Source of the DNA: Takifugu bimaculatus
Taxonomy: Eukaryota; Chordata; Actinopteri; Tetraodontiformes; Tetraodontidae
DNA: 64,000 nt
Assembly: GCA_004026145.2 (NCBI GenBank)
Contig: CP034992.1
Coordinates: forward strand, 9,162,209 to 9,226,208
Direction of reading: 5' to 3'
The translations under genes were made by a program, and so were the position numbers. The notes below the pieces were generated by a model, which ran no database searches, was not told the DNA's origin, and saw nothing but the letters and a program-made list of their open reading frames with translations. This document shows, in pieces, positions 51,901 through 64,000 of this stretch. Position 1 is the first letter of the stretch. Each line of letters opens with the position of its first letter.

Positions 51901-54900
51901 TAAGCTTTTCTATCCATTTTTTTCCTACATGTCCTCTAAAAATGCTCGGGAAGAGCGGCCTTACAGCAAGGACGTCACGCGCAGGAACCATGTTCAAAGC
52001 AACAGACATGTCAAGCTTTCCGTGTAGAGGTTGGTGACGCTTTAATCTAAAGCTGCAGCTTCCGTGCTGCACATGCACGATCAGGCGGCTGTAAACGCCG
52101 CCCGTCTGCGCCAGGAGAGCTGATCCCAGCACGCCGACTTAACAGGGTAACATCACGGGGAAAATATGCAAAGCAAAAACGGAGGTCAGAGCTCCACAAA
52201 TAAGCAAGTTGTTGATGCTGAATCAGGCATCAGGAATTCCACGCGCAGAGCCGGGTTTTAAACCGGGCTTACTCTCACCGTCCATCCGCCAGCTCATCGA
52301 AACGTGAAACGCGATCTTGCAAAAGCGCTGCGTTGGTTATTTATTTAAAGTTTAGGCAGCAGCCCGGCGAAGAGGCTGGATTTAGAATATCTGGAGATGA
52401 AAGGAAGCAGCGCGGAGGTCCCGACAGGGTCAGCGATGGGGGGAGAAGCTCACACAGGGAAACAGTAAATCACACTCACGTAGTTCGTCAAAGTGCGTCT
52501 CGATGCCGTCGGCCCCCGGCACCGAGCAGATGAGCCGGGCTTTCAGAAACGTGCTCCATTTGTTAACCAGGCAGCAGTGTCCGCCGTCATCGTTCTGTCG
52601 GGAGAAGATGCAGCGGTGAACCGGTCGGTCGGGAAGACAGCGTGAATCCGAGCTTTATGGTGCGACGCATTCAGGGCTGTGATCGCTCAGCTGAGGCTCA
52701 AAGTTCAGGCAAATCCCCAAGGTGGGGATTCGAGTCTGGGGGAGCAGGTGGGGAACTGCGACTCAGCACGTTTTACAGAGTCTGAAATGATTTGCAGAGC
52801 TAGATTTGGAAATTTCCGTTCTATTTATGGTAACATTTACTTTAAAAGAGGCCTGCTGTCAGCCATCTTTGACTTTCATCTGGAAATTGGAGGGATTTAA
52901 TGACAGATTTGAAATCTGGGTGCCTGAAGGAATATTTATGTTGGAAATATGGAATAAATCCCTGTTTTTGTGAGTCATCTGTTCACACTTTGAATGATTC
53001 ATAGGTTGTTGCAACAGTTTACGAGGTTGAAACATTTATACCCTGACTTAAATATATCAACACCAATCGGATGGGTTGCAAAAAAAAAAGGACTTTGTGA
53101 TACCTACAAAATAAAACCTGACTCTTTTTCATCACACACACTTCTAGCGCAACAGTAGTGAGATTTTTAACTGGAAAATAAGTAGATCAATCACGGATTA
53201 CTTTAGTACTTTAGGCATCATTCATCATTTATGTGTTCAGAAAAAAGTAATTACCTTAGCTGGAACTTTGTGTTTTAGTAGCTATTTGGCTAAATGCTTA
53301 CCATGGAAACAGTTCAACAGTGAGGGTTAAACAGTGAACTGCTTTAGCATTAGCATGTAGCATAGTTGTGAGTTGACCAGGCTGAAGTGGGTTTAAGCAC
53401 AAACACACTTTTCAGCATAATCTGGGTGGGGGCGCGATAACCTCCGGGATTGTTTGGGAAGTTTTAGACTTGCGCCATTGTTTGTCCATCTCGAGTGGAA
53501 AACAGCACCACAGGCCACAGCGCTTTGGTGGAGGGTAAACAGTTGAAGGTTTGCATGCATGTGCATGAGCACACAGAGATGAGCTCAAACGCTTCAAAAC
53601 AACAATAACAGAATAGTTTCCAGCAAGCAAACGGCGCAGACTGTTGTTTGTGACTGGTTTGGATTAAACTCCAGCGTTTACTGACGATCGCGGGGGAACT
53701 TCCTTTATGGGTCTCTTGGAGAGCGTTAGCAACAGGCAACAGGCTGTAACTAACCATGATGGGGACGTCTGCCCCTTTGAGCTGGGATGAACAACGTGAG
53801 CTTTGCTGACTGGTGTGATAACTCACCAGGCAGATCCGCCCTATCCTGGACTGGGTCATGGGACTCTGGCCCATCTCGGAGGCCTTCTCCCGGAAGAAGA
53901 AGTAGAGTTTGTCATCATTCTTTTCAGCGCTGTCTGGGATGAGGTGTGCGTGGACAAACGTGGGATCTGTGAAGAAGAGGGGCGGCGTGAGCATTAGCAG
54001 CTTTTCCTTTTGCTTTTTAAATGACAGGGCTTATTTAAAAGAACATAAAATGGACATTTTCCCATTGACAATCTCCAACAGGTCTCCAGAAAGGTCATAT
54101 ACATTCTGTGTTCCCATTCCTTTAATCCTTTAGAATATACATTTACGCAGATTCTTCAAGTCTGTCAAATGAGAAATGGAGAGGTTTTGGAGGATGTAAT
54201 CGTTCCGCCAAAAAAAGCCCCTTCGAAAAGTTCAGCTAAATCTCAAGTAATGTGAGAAAGCAGCGGTCGGGCCAAGACATATTAAATGGATCTCTTCCAA
54301 GTTTTCCTTCCAGTCTTTCCTGAAGCGTATTCTTCTCCATAAAGATTACAAATATGGAAAATGTCTGCTTAATCTGTCTAACTCGAACGGATGAAACCTG
54401 ATTAATTCCGACTAAATTTAACCCAGGCTTGAAGGATATCGACCCCCCCTCCTCAATGACTTTATATTAATGGCAGGAGGAGAAATGACTATAACATAAG
54501 CTATAGCTTTTGGACAAAAATGAAGCATTGGGCTCTGTCCTGCACCTGAGAGCAGTATATCACGAGGAAAACTAAGGAGTTATATTTAATGGAGTCGAGT
54601 GAAGTCATTTTTCTTAGCTCATGTTGGCCTCTCAGGGGTAAAACACAAACTTCCTGTGATGACAAGGAGTCCACAGTTACGCAAATGTTTTGTCGCTGTA
54701 ACTCTTGGAGGTTTAAGGTTACGAGCCTATGGGGTGCGTCGAGTATGACTCGCACGATGACATAAATAATGGCAGTCCTGGGGGCTCAGGACAGTGTCCA
54801 CCCCTTCGATTCTTCCCAGAGACAACTGTCAGTACGGCATCACGGCGCAGTTCCATTGGCTGACTTACTGGGTCACCACTGGGCCTGCAACAAAGAGCAT

Positions 54901-57900
54901 CCCCCCCACCCCCACCCCCTGCTGTTACTGTGCAGGGTCCCAAATGAGGACAGACCCAAACTAGATGGGGGGAGAAGAACGGGGGAGGGAGAAATTAGGT
55001 AACCAGGAACTGCATTGGGCGGGAAGGAACTATGAGAGATTCCACATGGCTGATTAGCAGGACTCAGGTGTCTCGATTCAGCGCGCCATTACCAGGGGAC
55101 TGTTGTCAGGGCAACAGGGTCAGAGGAAAATCTGGGAGACGGGGGCGGCGAGGGAGGCCATTATCGACTTGGCAACATCAACCGCGAGCACCCAGTCAGG
55201 ATTTAGAAAGGCGTGAACATCACGGTTCATTAGAGAGGCTACTCTGAGTCAACAGCAACATCCTGCTGTCTTCCAGGGCGCCACACTCCTGCGCTGGCTG
55301 GGAAATAAGGCGAGACTTTACGATAACTTCGGAGGGTCAAGTTGAATCAGTGTAAGGTGAGCGGGGAGTTTACCATTCAGCCATCTGGAGTTGTACTGGT
55401 CGGTCCTCATGGCCGTCTTCTGTCCCAGGGTTCTGAAGATAGCCGAGTCTGTCCCCATGAAATCAATGTAGACCCCCGCGTACAGCTCTCCATCTGTCAG
55501 GCACAGAGGGAACAACCGAGGCTGTCACATCGGCGGTGTCACGGCCCGGCGCAAAGGTTTCAGGTTAAATTAAAGGAACGTGTCTGGATGGGTCCTCCAG
55601 AGGACAAAACCCGGATTAGTGGCCGGACCAGCAGCTGTGTTTGTTGGTTTATCCTCTGCGTGGAGAATGAAATACTTCAGCCTTTCAGGCTCTCATCGAG
55701 CAGAGTGCAAATGTCATGTTTGGATTCAACCGATTGGCCTCATAATTCAATTACCGTCATATTTATGACACACTCATCAGCCTGATCCGAGCGGACAGAT
55801 GGAATTACGGCTCTGAGGTTACGGGTCATCACCAAACCATCCCGCCTGTTGGGAAAATTTAGGGATGTTTTGAATGTGTCATCGCTGAGAATCCAGGGGG
55901 AAATTCCAGCTCCCTCTGTTTATCCCCGATGTGGAATGTGAGCACTTTGTCAATTATGTAAGTCAACCTGCAGCTGATTTTGCGGCAGTTTTACCGTTTT
56001 GATCGGGTCAACGGAGCCGAATTGACGCCGAAGAGCACGGTGTCGGTGTCTATTGCTCCCACACACGTGTGCGCTCGCAGGCACGCGTGCTCACACTGGG
56101 CATGAGGTCACCGAGGATCTAAAGGATGTCCGACCTGACAAGCAGAGACCACCCACTGACATGACAGGACCAAACCCCTCCACTGACTGAGAGGCAGAAA
56201 TAATCAGCCAAAAATGGCCAAAAAGCTGCTTAACTAATGAGAGGATTTACTGATGCTTCAACAGTCGGAATAAAAAGAAGAAAATCAGACTGAATAGGAT
56301 AAAATTCCCCAAAAGGACACACAGATGCACTTTTTGTTGAATGATTTTCGCGGCATAACACGCTACAAAAAATAAGACTTACTGATCAAAGCAGAGACGC
56401 TGTTGAGCTTGGGGTCAAAAGGACATTTTCCCTTCCCGGAATCCACTTTACCGGGTTCCAGTCGGAAAATGTATTCCTAAAATGGTACAGAGATCAAAAA
56501 CCATCATCAACGACTGTCGCGATTTGGCTTCTCATTTATTAAGCCGCCTTGGCGTGCGGGAGACGGCGCTTTGATTTCTGCCCGCAAAGACGTTAAGAAG
56601 GGCGGAAGTTGATCAGTTTAGGGAAGGATAAAGGCGTCAAGGTGCGAGCTGTGACCCTGCTGAGGGGAACAAAAAGCACACAAAGCCAGTTATCTGTGAG
56701 TGGTGCAGCAAAATTGCTGAGAGCAATCCAGAATTCATCCAGCATGCGTCTGATGTCAGGTGCTCAAACAGGAATTCATTATTCCAGAGTGCAGAAGGAC
56801 ATCTGGAACATCTGTTTCAACACTACATAAAGTTTAGTCAGGTACTTAAATGCTGGCGAGGCTCGTAACCATCCTTTCCTATTGAAAAAGCAGCACGGCG
56901 AGTACGGCATCTAATTATTTTCAGGGGCGAAGTGCTGCCATCGGGAGGGCTTATAATCGTCCCGTCTTTCCTCGCTGCTTTTTGGGAAGCAGCTTTTTAA
57001 TATCGGAATATTTTACTGTGGAGGAAAAAAAAGCAGAACAACCCTGTTCTGACTATATGATAGTGAAATATGTTCACAGGGCCTTTAATGTTCCGCTGGC
57101 ATGGGAATAAAACATTTTCAAAGCATTCTTTTTTTTTCTCCTGGTGTGATTTTTAGGTTTGCCAAAAATGCTCTTTTTTATGCTCTAAGAAAAACTTTGT
57201 CTGCAGTCCCGAGATCTGTGAAAACACGGACTGACATTTAAAAAGTACTCCAGGTGGGCACCAGGCTTAACAGCCGGAATAAATCTCCCTCCAGCCCACC
57301 TTGGCCTCCAAAGACTCTGTAGCGCTGTGGTCTGCTGCTCGACTTGTTCTGCCTCCAGACTGGGACGCGTGCAGATAGTGGAAGCCCTAAAACAGAGACA
57401 TGGCACAGTCGGCCATCTCGTTATTAAATCTGATCAGTGGGAAGAGAGCAAATTTAAACCATGTGACCACGACTTGAACAGAGGACAAAAATAGCAGGGG
57501 AAGAGACGAGCCGCTGCAGGCGGACAGTTGGAATGAAAAGTGCGGCGGAGAGCCCGGTGGGCGACATTCATCACTGAGCAAACGTGGGACGGGACGCAGT
57601 GTCATGCAAACACAGCTGCCCAGGTCATGCATAAACCACGCAGGGATGGGAAAGCAAACAGGAAACGTGACACGGCCGACGAGGGAAAATGGTGCGAAAT
57701 AATTCCCAAACAATCGGCTTCTGTTTACGCGGAAAGGAAATCTTTAGAGAGTGAAGTTGGGGGTGGGGAGCCAGAAGACAAGAGGTGGAACGACCTTTAA
57801 AATGAAATCTGAACCGTTTCATTTCAACCGTGAGACTAAACAGGCGAGCGCGTACGAGGGTGCGCGGACGATACCCACACAGGCAGCTGCTGCGGCCTGT

Positions 57901-59581
57901 GCGGGGCAGGGAGACGGATGGAGGAAGGGGCAGAGGGAGGGCTGAGCTACAAGGCTGATGATGGATGAGAGGCTCCATCAGTAATGATGGCTTTTCAGAG
58001 GCTTTCACTCAGGAAGAGGAGGCCGGGCGACAGGCAGGGCTGTGCACAACGGGGTTTTGGGGGGCGGGGTGGTTGGAGCATTGGTGGGTATTTCTAGGTA
58101 TTTGCTACAAGCCTTTCAGGACTAATTCCAGGGCTATGAGGAAGTCAGCGCAGACTGAGGCTATCAGACCGTGAAACGGCACGAATTGACGAAAGGGAAG
58201 CGGCGAGGAAAGCCGAAACCGAAGCCGAGCGGAGAATCTGAGATGGGAGGGGCCGATTTGGTCCTGAGAAGAGGAAGAGAGCGAGGGTCACCGTGTCTCC
58301 ACGGCTGCGCAGCCCCATCTTTGGTTACCTGTGACCTGCGTCCTCGGTCCACGTAGGTGCAGATGGGGTTGTAGGCGCCCGTCCCACACACATAGAGGTG
58401 GGTCCGGTTCCACGGCTCGATCAGACGGATGAAGTTTCCGCATTCCCCCTGAGGGAGGGCATGACAAAACCCGACAGGATTAGACACTCGGAAGCAAGAA
58501 AACAATTGCCGTCATGTTGGAAGTGGAAAAAGAGCGGGATGATACACAGTATAATGCAGCACTGGTGGCTGGCTTAGCGGTGTTTGACAGCTCCTCAGAG
58601 TGTCAGAAAAAAAAGGTTCCCAAACACCAGAAAAGCGTGCAGATGAGGACCGAAACCAACGGCGCATCCGGGCTGTGCAGCGTGTGTTCCGTGAGGAGGC
58701 GACAGCCAAAAACCATTTTGGGCAAACCAAACAAGACGGCCGAGTGATTTCTTTGAACCAAAGAGGGCTTTTTTCTTTTTTAAATGACGCCTTTTTTTTG
58801 TCTCTTCAGAGGACGTGAAATTTTCCATGTGCCTCTCAACACATTCTGGAGCAGACACAGAAGAGTTGCTACTGGTGAAAAAAGGGCTTTTTAATCTGTT
58901 TTTTTTTTTTTAGACCAGCTGCCTAACCCCCCCTCCTCCAACTGCAGAAATGCACAGGCCGGTGATATCTGTTCCGATTTGTCTGTCAAGTTGGCTCGTG
59001 GTGACAGCTGGCGAGAAATAAAGGACGTACAGAGCACAAAAAAAAGATTATTTGCAAGATTGGGGGGCGGGGGGGGGCAGATCTGGCAGATCTTAGCAAC
59101 ACGACAGATGCACAAGTCAGAGGTTTGAGAGGACGTGTTTGCGTGTGGGTGTGTGTGCTCACGCGTGTGGGCCTGTGTGTATTATTCAACGGGCAGTTGT
59201 GCTCCCCCACACAGAGCGCAGCGGGGATGATTGCCTTTGACCCCCCCTGCATGAACCGACATCCCCTCTGAATTGCTCCGGAATTGTCTTCATCTGTCAT
59301 CCCCTAAAGAGAAGCCGTAGATTACCGGGGGTGTCTCCCGGTAGCAAATTCGATTTCCTTGTTCCAGCGGTGAAATTTCTGACGCGCGCACGTACACACA
59401 GCAGCGAAATCCTACGGAGGCCAGTAGAGCAAAGCCGGAGGCACCGAGATGGGGGGGTCACTGAACACGCATAAATGAACATTCCAGTTGGATAAACAGC
59501 AGCCTGAGCTCCCAACCAGCAGGGGAGAGCGAGGTTATTAGCCATCAACGGCACCTCGCAGCACTCACCACTAACTCTGTG

Positions 59582-59624
<43 letters not shown>

Positions 59625-60322
59625 AGGAGGTGGGGGGTCACTAGAATCAAAAGAGCAGGGTTTGAAATGAATTTCAATGCCGACTTTCCTTCATCGTGGG
59701 GGCTGTGCTTCCATGTCTGGATGATAGTCACACTTCAGACCTTCCAGAGGAACAGTTCAGGGTTTTTTTGTCGAGAATATTTTCAACGCATCGCTGAGGA
59801 CGGCGTGTCGAGCCTTCCGACTTCCCGTTGGATCTTAATTGGTGGCAGCTGTGTGCAATCAGTAATCAGGCAGCCCAACAGTAAGTCACACCCTGGACGG
59901 GGCTACAGAATGACCCCGCTGACTGCCAGATCCCAGTGCCCGTAGTGGTTTTGCACCAGATTGAATGATGTTTAAACGGGCTGCAGGTCAAAGAGGACAA
60001 CTTTATCAGCGAGGGCATTAAGTGCCCCGTCAGCCCTGCATTTGGTCTCTGGGATTGGAAGACGGCTCTGGAATTCCCAGACAAAGACAAAAGAGGCAGG
60101 ACTGCATTTCAGAACCATCGCTGATTAGCCCACAGAGGCGGCAAGGACCTTTTAATCAAACTATGCGTATCTGGGTTTGCCTCAATAAGAGTAGATGAGC
60201 ATATTGTGTCCACAAGCCCATCTTAAATTGGGAAGAGAACATTTCCATGGAAGTGTTGAAACGTGTTGGCAAAAGTCACTGCAAGGTCTCACTAGAATAC
60301 AGTTGCAACAGTGCGTTGGACT

Positions 60323-60355
<33 letters not shown>

Positions 60356-61022
60356 CGGCCGCAAGTTCAGAGGAACTCAACATGACTAACGGAACACAGG
60401 ATAACGAACACCTGCGCTGCAGAAGGTTTCATTTATGTGGAGTTCAGAGGAAGCCGTGGGTCATATCTGCAGGATATGACATCAGTGGTGCACATGCTGC
60501 CTTCAGAGACAGAATTCTTGAGAAACAAGAGAAAATAATACAGAGACTGTGATCAACTAGACTCAGCAATCTTATTTTACAGTTACCATAAAACTGGACC
60601 TAGATATACGGTTTTGTTTGGCAGGAACTGTTGTGAGACCACAAAAATAATGACAATAGGAGCAACTAATTCTTGCGATACCCTTTTTTTTCCCCCACTT
60701 CAAATACTTACATTGGTGTCTTTCCCCGAGTGGACGCATTCGGTCTTCCTCTGGGAGGCGACAGGCCAGTGGATCTGACGGGGAGAGAGCGAGACAGCAG
60801 CTGACACGTGTGCCGCGTTTGCGGGGCTCAATTACTGCTGTTTGCGTGGGAGGTTTCTCACTATGAGCGGATCCTTATTGATGTCGTTCAGATCCAGCGA
60901 GAGGATGTAATCTTTGCTGCCCACATACATGCGATCGTGGTCCTCGTCCATGCGGAGGATCCGATAGTCGGTGGAGTTCAGCAGAAAGGAGAAGTGGTGA
61001 GCCGTGCCAGTGGACTTTAACT
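45966..61022 (-). CDS. sema3f: Semaphorin-3F (partial, first coding exon beyond the window)
   Basis: Secreted class 3 semaphorin, a repulsive axon and vessel guidance cue acting through neuropilin-2 and plexin-A. Sixteen exons in transcript order: 61022-60862, 60774-60712, 58448-58329, 56476-56383, 55493-55374, 53966-53827, 52594-52480, 48870-48801, 48077-47933, 47847-47625, 47478-47390, 47302-47261, 47078-46921, 46822-46755, 46625-46492, 46394-45966. They join in frame to about 722 residues. Sema domain: TAHHFSFLLNSTDYRIL, NRTHLYVCGTGAYNP, VYIDFMGTD, DKLYFFFREKA, GSAVCVYSMADIR, NVVYPVHKRPLVV, EVLFLGTG(D)RGTVQKV. Then PSI (CCLARDPYCAWDG), a furin-like RRSRRQ, an Ig domain, the dimer cysteine region INQYCQDYW and a basic tail KKPRNRRHH. 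The latter and GNPIRQCRGYNSN identify SEMA3F. No signal-peptide exon is found in 61023-64000. The donor at 47389 (GTCTGA) is weak. Confidence 0.93.
48871..52479. other. Large sema3f intron
   Basis: 3.6-kb intron with no supported exon on either strand. It holds the CTCCT array at 50213-50305 and pyrimidine-rich DNA at 50620-50700. Confidence 0.6.
50213..50305. repeat. (CTCCT)n pyrimidine mirror repeat
   Basis: About fifteen units of CTCCT/CTCTC on the plus strand, all purine on the other. Such homopurine-homopyrimidine DNA can form triplex structures; open frames across it are artefacts. Confidence 0.9.
56477..58328. other. sema3f intron
   Basis: 1.85-kb intron; no exon, RNA gene or mobile element recognised. 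Confidence 0.5.
58449..60711. other. sema3f intron with microsatellites
   Basis: 2.3-kb intron containing GT repeat 59584-59621 and GAT repeat 60322-60355. The open frame of about 100 codons over the GAT run, with an Asp stretch, has no supporting features. Confidence 0.6.
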
Positions 61023-62797
61023 CTGGAAAGAAGGAAAGAAAATGGAAATAAGTGGAGTTCGAGCTCAGGCGGTGGAAGAACAACTGAAGTCGGGAATGGC
61101 AAACCCCAGACGTGGCCACGAGAGACGTGTGTAGGCTTTTTGGCACAGAAAGGCTCTTCGGTGTGCTAAAGTTCTTTCATTCATTTCTGTACAACAGCAG
61201 CGTTATTAGCCCGATTTATTTCACCAAACCGCATCCAAATAGGCAGATATAAGAAATGACGCTTTAAAATCTCAGCCCCAGTCTCATATGAAATTCCCCT
61301 CAGAAGTTATTTACTTTTTCTTTTCTTTCTTGCGTTCAGTCAATTACGTCCTAAATTTATGGAGCTCCGGCGAGGCTGAATCTGGTCACGGCAGGTTAGA
61401 AGGAGGCTTAAAAGAGTCAGAACAAGACAACAGGATGGCGAAGAGGAATGTGTTGAGCACATGTGCTATTTTACAATCATTCTCACAGTAGCAGCATGTG
61501 AAATCACACAGTGCATCTTCAGAGTGTGTGTGTGTGTGTGTGTATTCTGTACTTGCCACATATTGAGTACCAAAATATCCATTATGCTAGGAACGTCCCC
61601 ACAAATTTAAAAGACGGTTAGGGTAAGGTTAGTCAGGACGGTGATGGGTGGGGAGCTGGTTAATGCACTATAACTGTGAGAATCAAAAGGATAGAAATAC
61701 GAGAATGTGTGTTTGCGAGTGTGTGTCTTTCGGTTACACTCCGGGTGTGAGGGGACCTAAGTGGAGCTCTGGTGCACAGAAAGCAGCTTTTTCATCCAGT
61801 CCTCTCATTACCTCTCAAGCTGTTAGAGCATCTGATAGGAGGTGTCTCTCTTTTCCCCTTTCACATTAGCGTTGGGAAAGCGGAGCTTGAGAAAGTTGAG
61901 CCCTCACTTGTGGCCCTCTGTTGGTGGAGTGTTTCTCACATAGAGGTCCTTTTCAGGGTCCACTTCAGCCAGGGTGCACAATCCGATCCACTGTTCTTTC
62001 CGCCCGTGCTGAGGCCAACCCTGGAGCGGGAAAAAGCTCTGATTTTAGAGCAGATTCCCGCACGCAGGAGGAAGGAAAAGGCTTCGGCACGGCACTGGAA
62101 ATTAAAGACAGCGTGATTCTCTGCACCTGCACGGCTCATCTGGAGATCCTGACACAAAGCCTCTGACACAGAGCTGGTGCAAAATACTGCCGTCACGGTG
62201 CAGCATCTCAGCCGCGGGAGGGCAGAGTTAGTAAATACGGACAGACAAGGCTGTCAGGCTGCTCCCACTCTACGAGGGAATTAAAGACGGCCCAGACTTT
62301 TACTGGGATCATCCAACAGAGGCATGAACTACAGCTGATGATTTAGAGAACTCCCCACGGATTTCTGGTGCTTTTCACATTGTTATTCTCCATCCCAGCG
62401 GGTTGCAAGGACCGTTTCTTTTGTAAATCCACTGGCCCCAGTTAAAGAAGTCCTCAGCCAGGATCGCGTATTTTCAGTCACGTCATGTTAGGAAGGTCAA
62501 AACTGGAAGAAGACTGTGAAGATTTGATTTCGCTAACCAACATGGACTCGGGCCCAAGGGCAGTAAAGTAGGACACGAGTGAAGGTGGTGACAGCAACAA
62601 GACGATAAATCACAATCTCACACTCACACTCACACTCACACACAGACGCAGACACACACACATACACACACCCACGAGGCAAGTCTGAGGCTGTTTTTCT
62701 ATCTTTGTTTCTCAACTAAACACTTTTAAATGATGGCGCAGCTTCCAGACGCCTCCAGCTGACATCTCACATTTATCACGTCGGTGCTCAGACCAGA

Positions 62798-62860
<63 letters not shown>

Positions 62861-64000
62861 ACACAGATAACCTGCGTTGTCGTCCGGCAACATCTATCAA
62901 AACAAATTATCGCTTATCAGCAATTGACTTCGAGAGCCTGACAGCCTGTCGTTCTTCTTCCCTTCTTTAATCTTATCTTCATTTCAGGATCACTGGCAGA
63001 ATCCATCATCTCTGTGGCTGGACCAAATTAATCTCATGTGACCTAAATAATCCTGTAACAGTGGAGAAAACATTATAAAATGCTCTCTGTGCCCATAAAA
63101 GCAAACAAAATATATTTATGGCTTTAATAATGTCTTATCTCTTATCACTATTTATCTTGCCGTTTTAATTTGCTGCTGTAAACTATATTACACCTTATTT
63201 CACCATGATAAATAATGCAGCACATTTTCTGTGCAAACAGTGCCCATTTGGGGCGGTGAGTAAAGCAGGACTGATCGCAGCCACGCGACCTCCATTGCCG
63301 ACACAAACGGAATCTGTCTGACGGTTTCCTCTTCTGAGCTGGTGCACAACAACGTGCATGTTAACAACAGTCCGGTTTTCATCTGCCTCACGGGCGGAGG
63401 AAGGTTTTGCTTTCAGTTTAAGGGGCAGTCCTGCCAAAATAAACAGTCCCTGTCAGCAAATCGCTGTGTTGAGGGTCAACAAAGCACACAGGCCACTATT
63501 GGGTCACAGTTTACTTGTTTGTTTTGGATGTGGCTACAAGAATCCTCTCCCCTTCAGATTGGGTGTGGACCTTCCTTTTTTGGTTGGATAATACACATTC
63601 TGTTCTTTCCTTTGACCCTGCATCTGCCGGTAAACTGAGCCCGAGCGTCTCCACCTGTTGACATGATCCCTCCATGCTGCGGCCGCTCCGCCCTCTTCTG
63701 TAGCCGAGGTATTCCTGCTTTCAGTAAAGCCTCATAGCTCGTCCCAGTTTCCTGAATTCGTCCTCCAAGAAGACACAAGGGACACTTGTACTGCCTCTAC
63801 GAGGAGGTGGACACCTCTATCAGCTCTGCAAATCGCATTTGTTTTTGTTTTTTTTTCCCATCAGGCTGTGTTATGGGTTGGGGATCTAAAAGCACGAGTT
63901 TAGTATCCCAAATACCTGCTAAGGCATCCCTGGTATGTTGCCTGAGTCCCCCAGCGCACTCGCGGTCTCATTATCACCGAGCTGAGGCAGGGTCCCACCT
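61023..64000. other. Start of the long 5' intron of sema3f
   Basis: No signal-peptide exon with a compatible phase-1 donor was found on the minus strand, so this is intron up to the edge. Repeats: GT at 61523-61543, CACTCA/CACA at 62617-62670 and CA at 62801-62865. Confidence 0.6.
62801..62865. repeat. (CA)n microsatellite
   Basis: About 32 CA units with one CATA interruption, in the 5' intron of sema3f. Confidence 0.95.

Noticed and set aside
60247..60552. 101-codon frame with poly-Asp on the plus strand
   Set aside because: Created by a GAT microsatellite within a sema3f intron; no splice or domain support.
61023..64000. Signal-peptide exon of sema3f
   Set aside because: No minus-strand Met-hydrophobic segment followed by a phase-1 donor was found, so it most likely lies outside the window.

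Overview
This is nuclear DNA of a teleost fish. The compact layout (nine vertebrate genes in 64 kb, many introns of only 70-150 bp, abundant microsatellites) suggests a pufferfish-like genome; the species is inference. No bacterial, viral or CRISPR features were seen. The long open frames over simple repeats are not genes.

Layout from left to right: epha2 (+, 2.2-11.0 kb, Eph receptor tyrosine kinase); cplane2/rsg1 (+, 13.5-14.7 kb, ciliary small GTPase); ddi2 (-, 21.6-15.8 kb, retroviral-type aspartic protease of the ubiquitin system, carrying in frame the RSC1A1-like tail with a UBA-type end); two tandem TNF-receptor-superfamily genes (+, 23.4-25.3 and 27.1-29.4 kb); arl8b (+, 30.2-32.9 kb, lysosomal Arf-like GTPase); edem1 (+, 34.7-38.9 kb, ER mannosidase-like ERAD factor); gnat1 (-, 43.5-41.2 kb, rod transducin alpha); and sema3f (-, 61.0-46.0 kb, secreted semaphorin whose signal-peptide exon lies beyond the right edge). 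I placed exons by following splice sites, codon phase and family similarity.

The genes do not form one pathway. The order joins blocks that I know as separate in human: EPHA2-CPLANE2-DDI2 (1p36), ARL8B-EDEM1 (3p26) and SEMA3F-GNAT1 (3p21).

Main points for follow-up: (1) epha2 needs four single-base frame corrections while the other eight genes read cleanly, so it is either a young pseudogene or a local sequence-quality problem; (2) DDI2 and RSC1A1 form one continuous frame here, with a 49-nt cassette that would switch the tail off; (3) the two TNF receptors are of uncertain orthology, one with an optional stalk and one with a long repeat-filled intron that stays open; (4) there is a UPR-type element upstream of edem1 and a perfect CArG box upstream of epha2.
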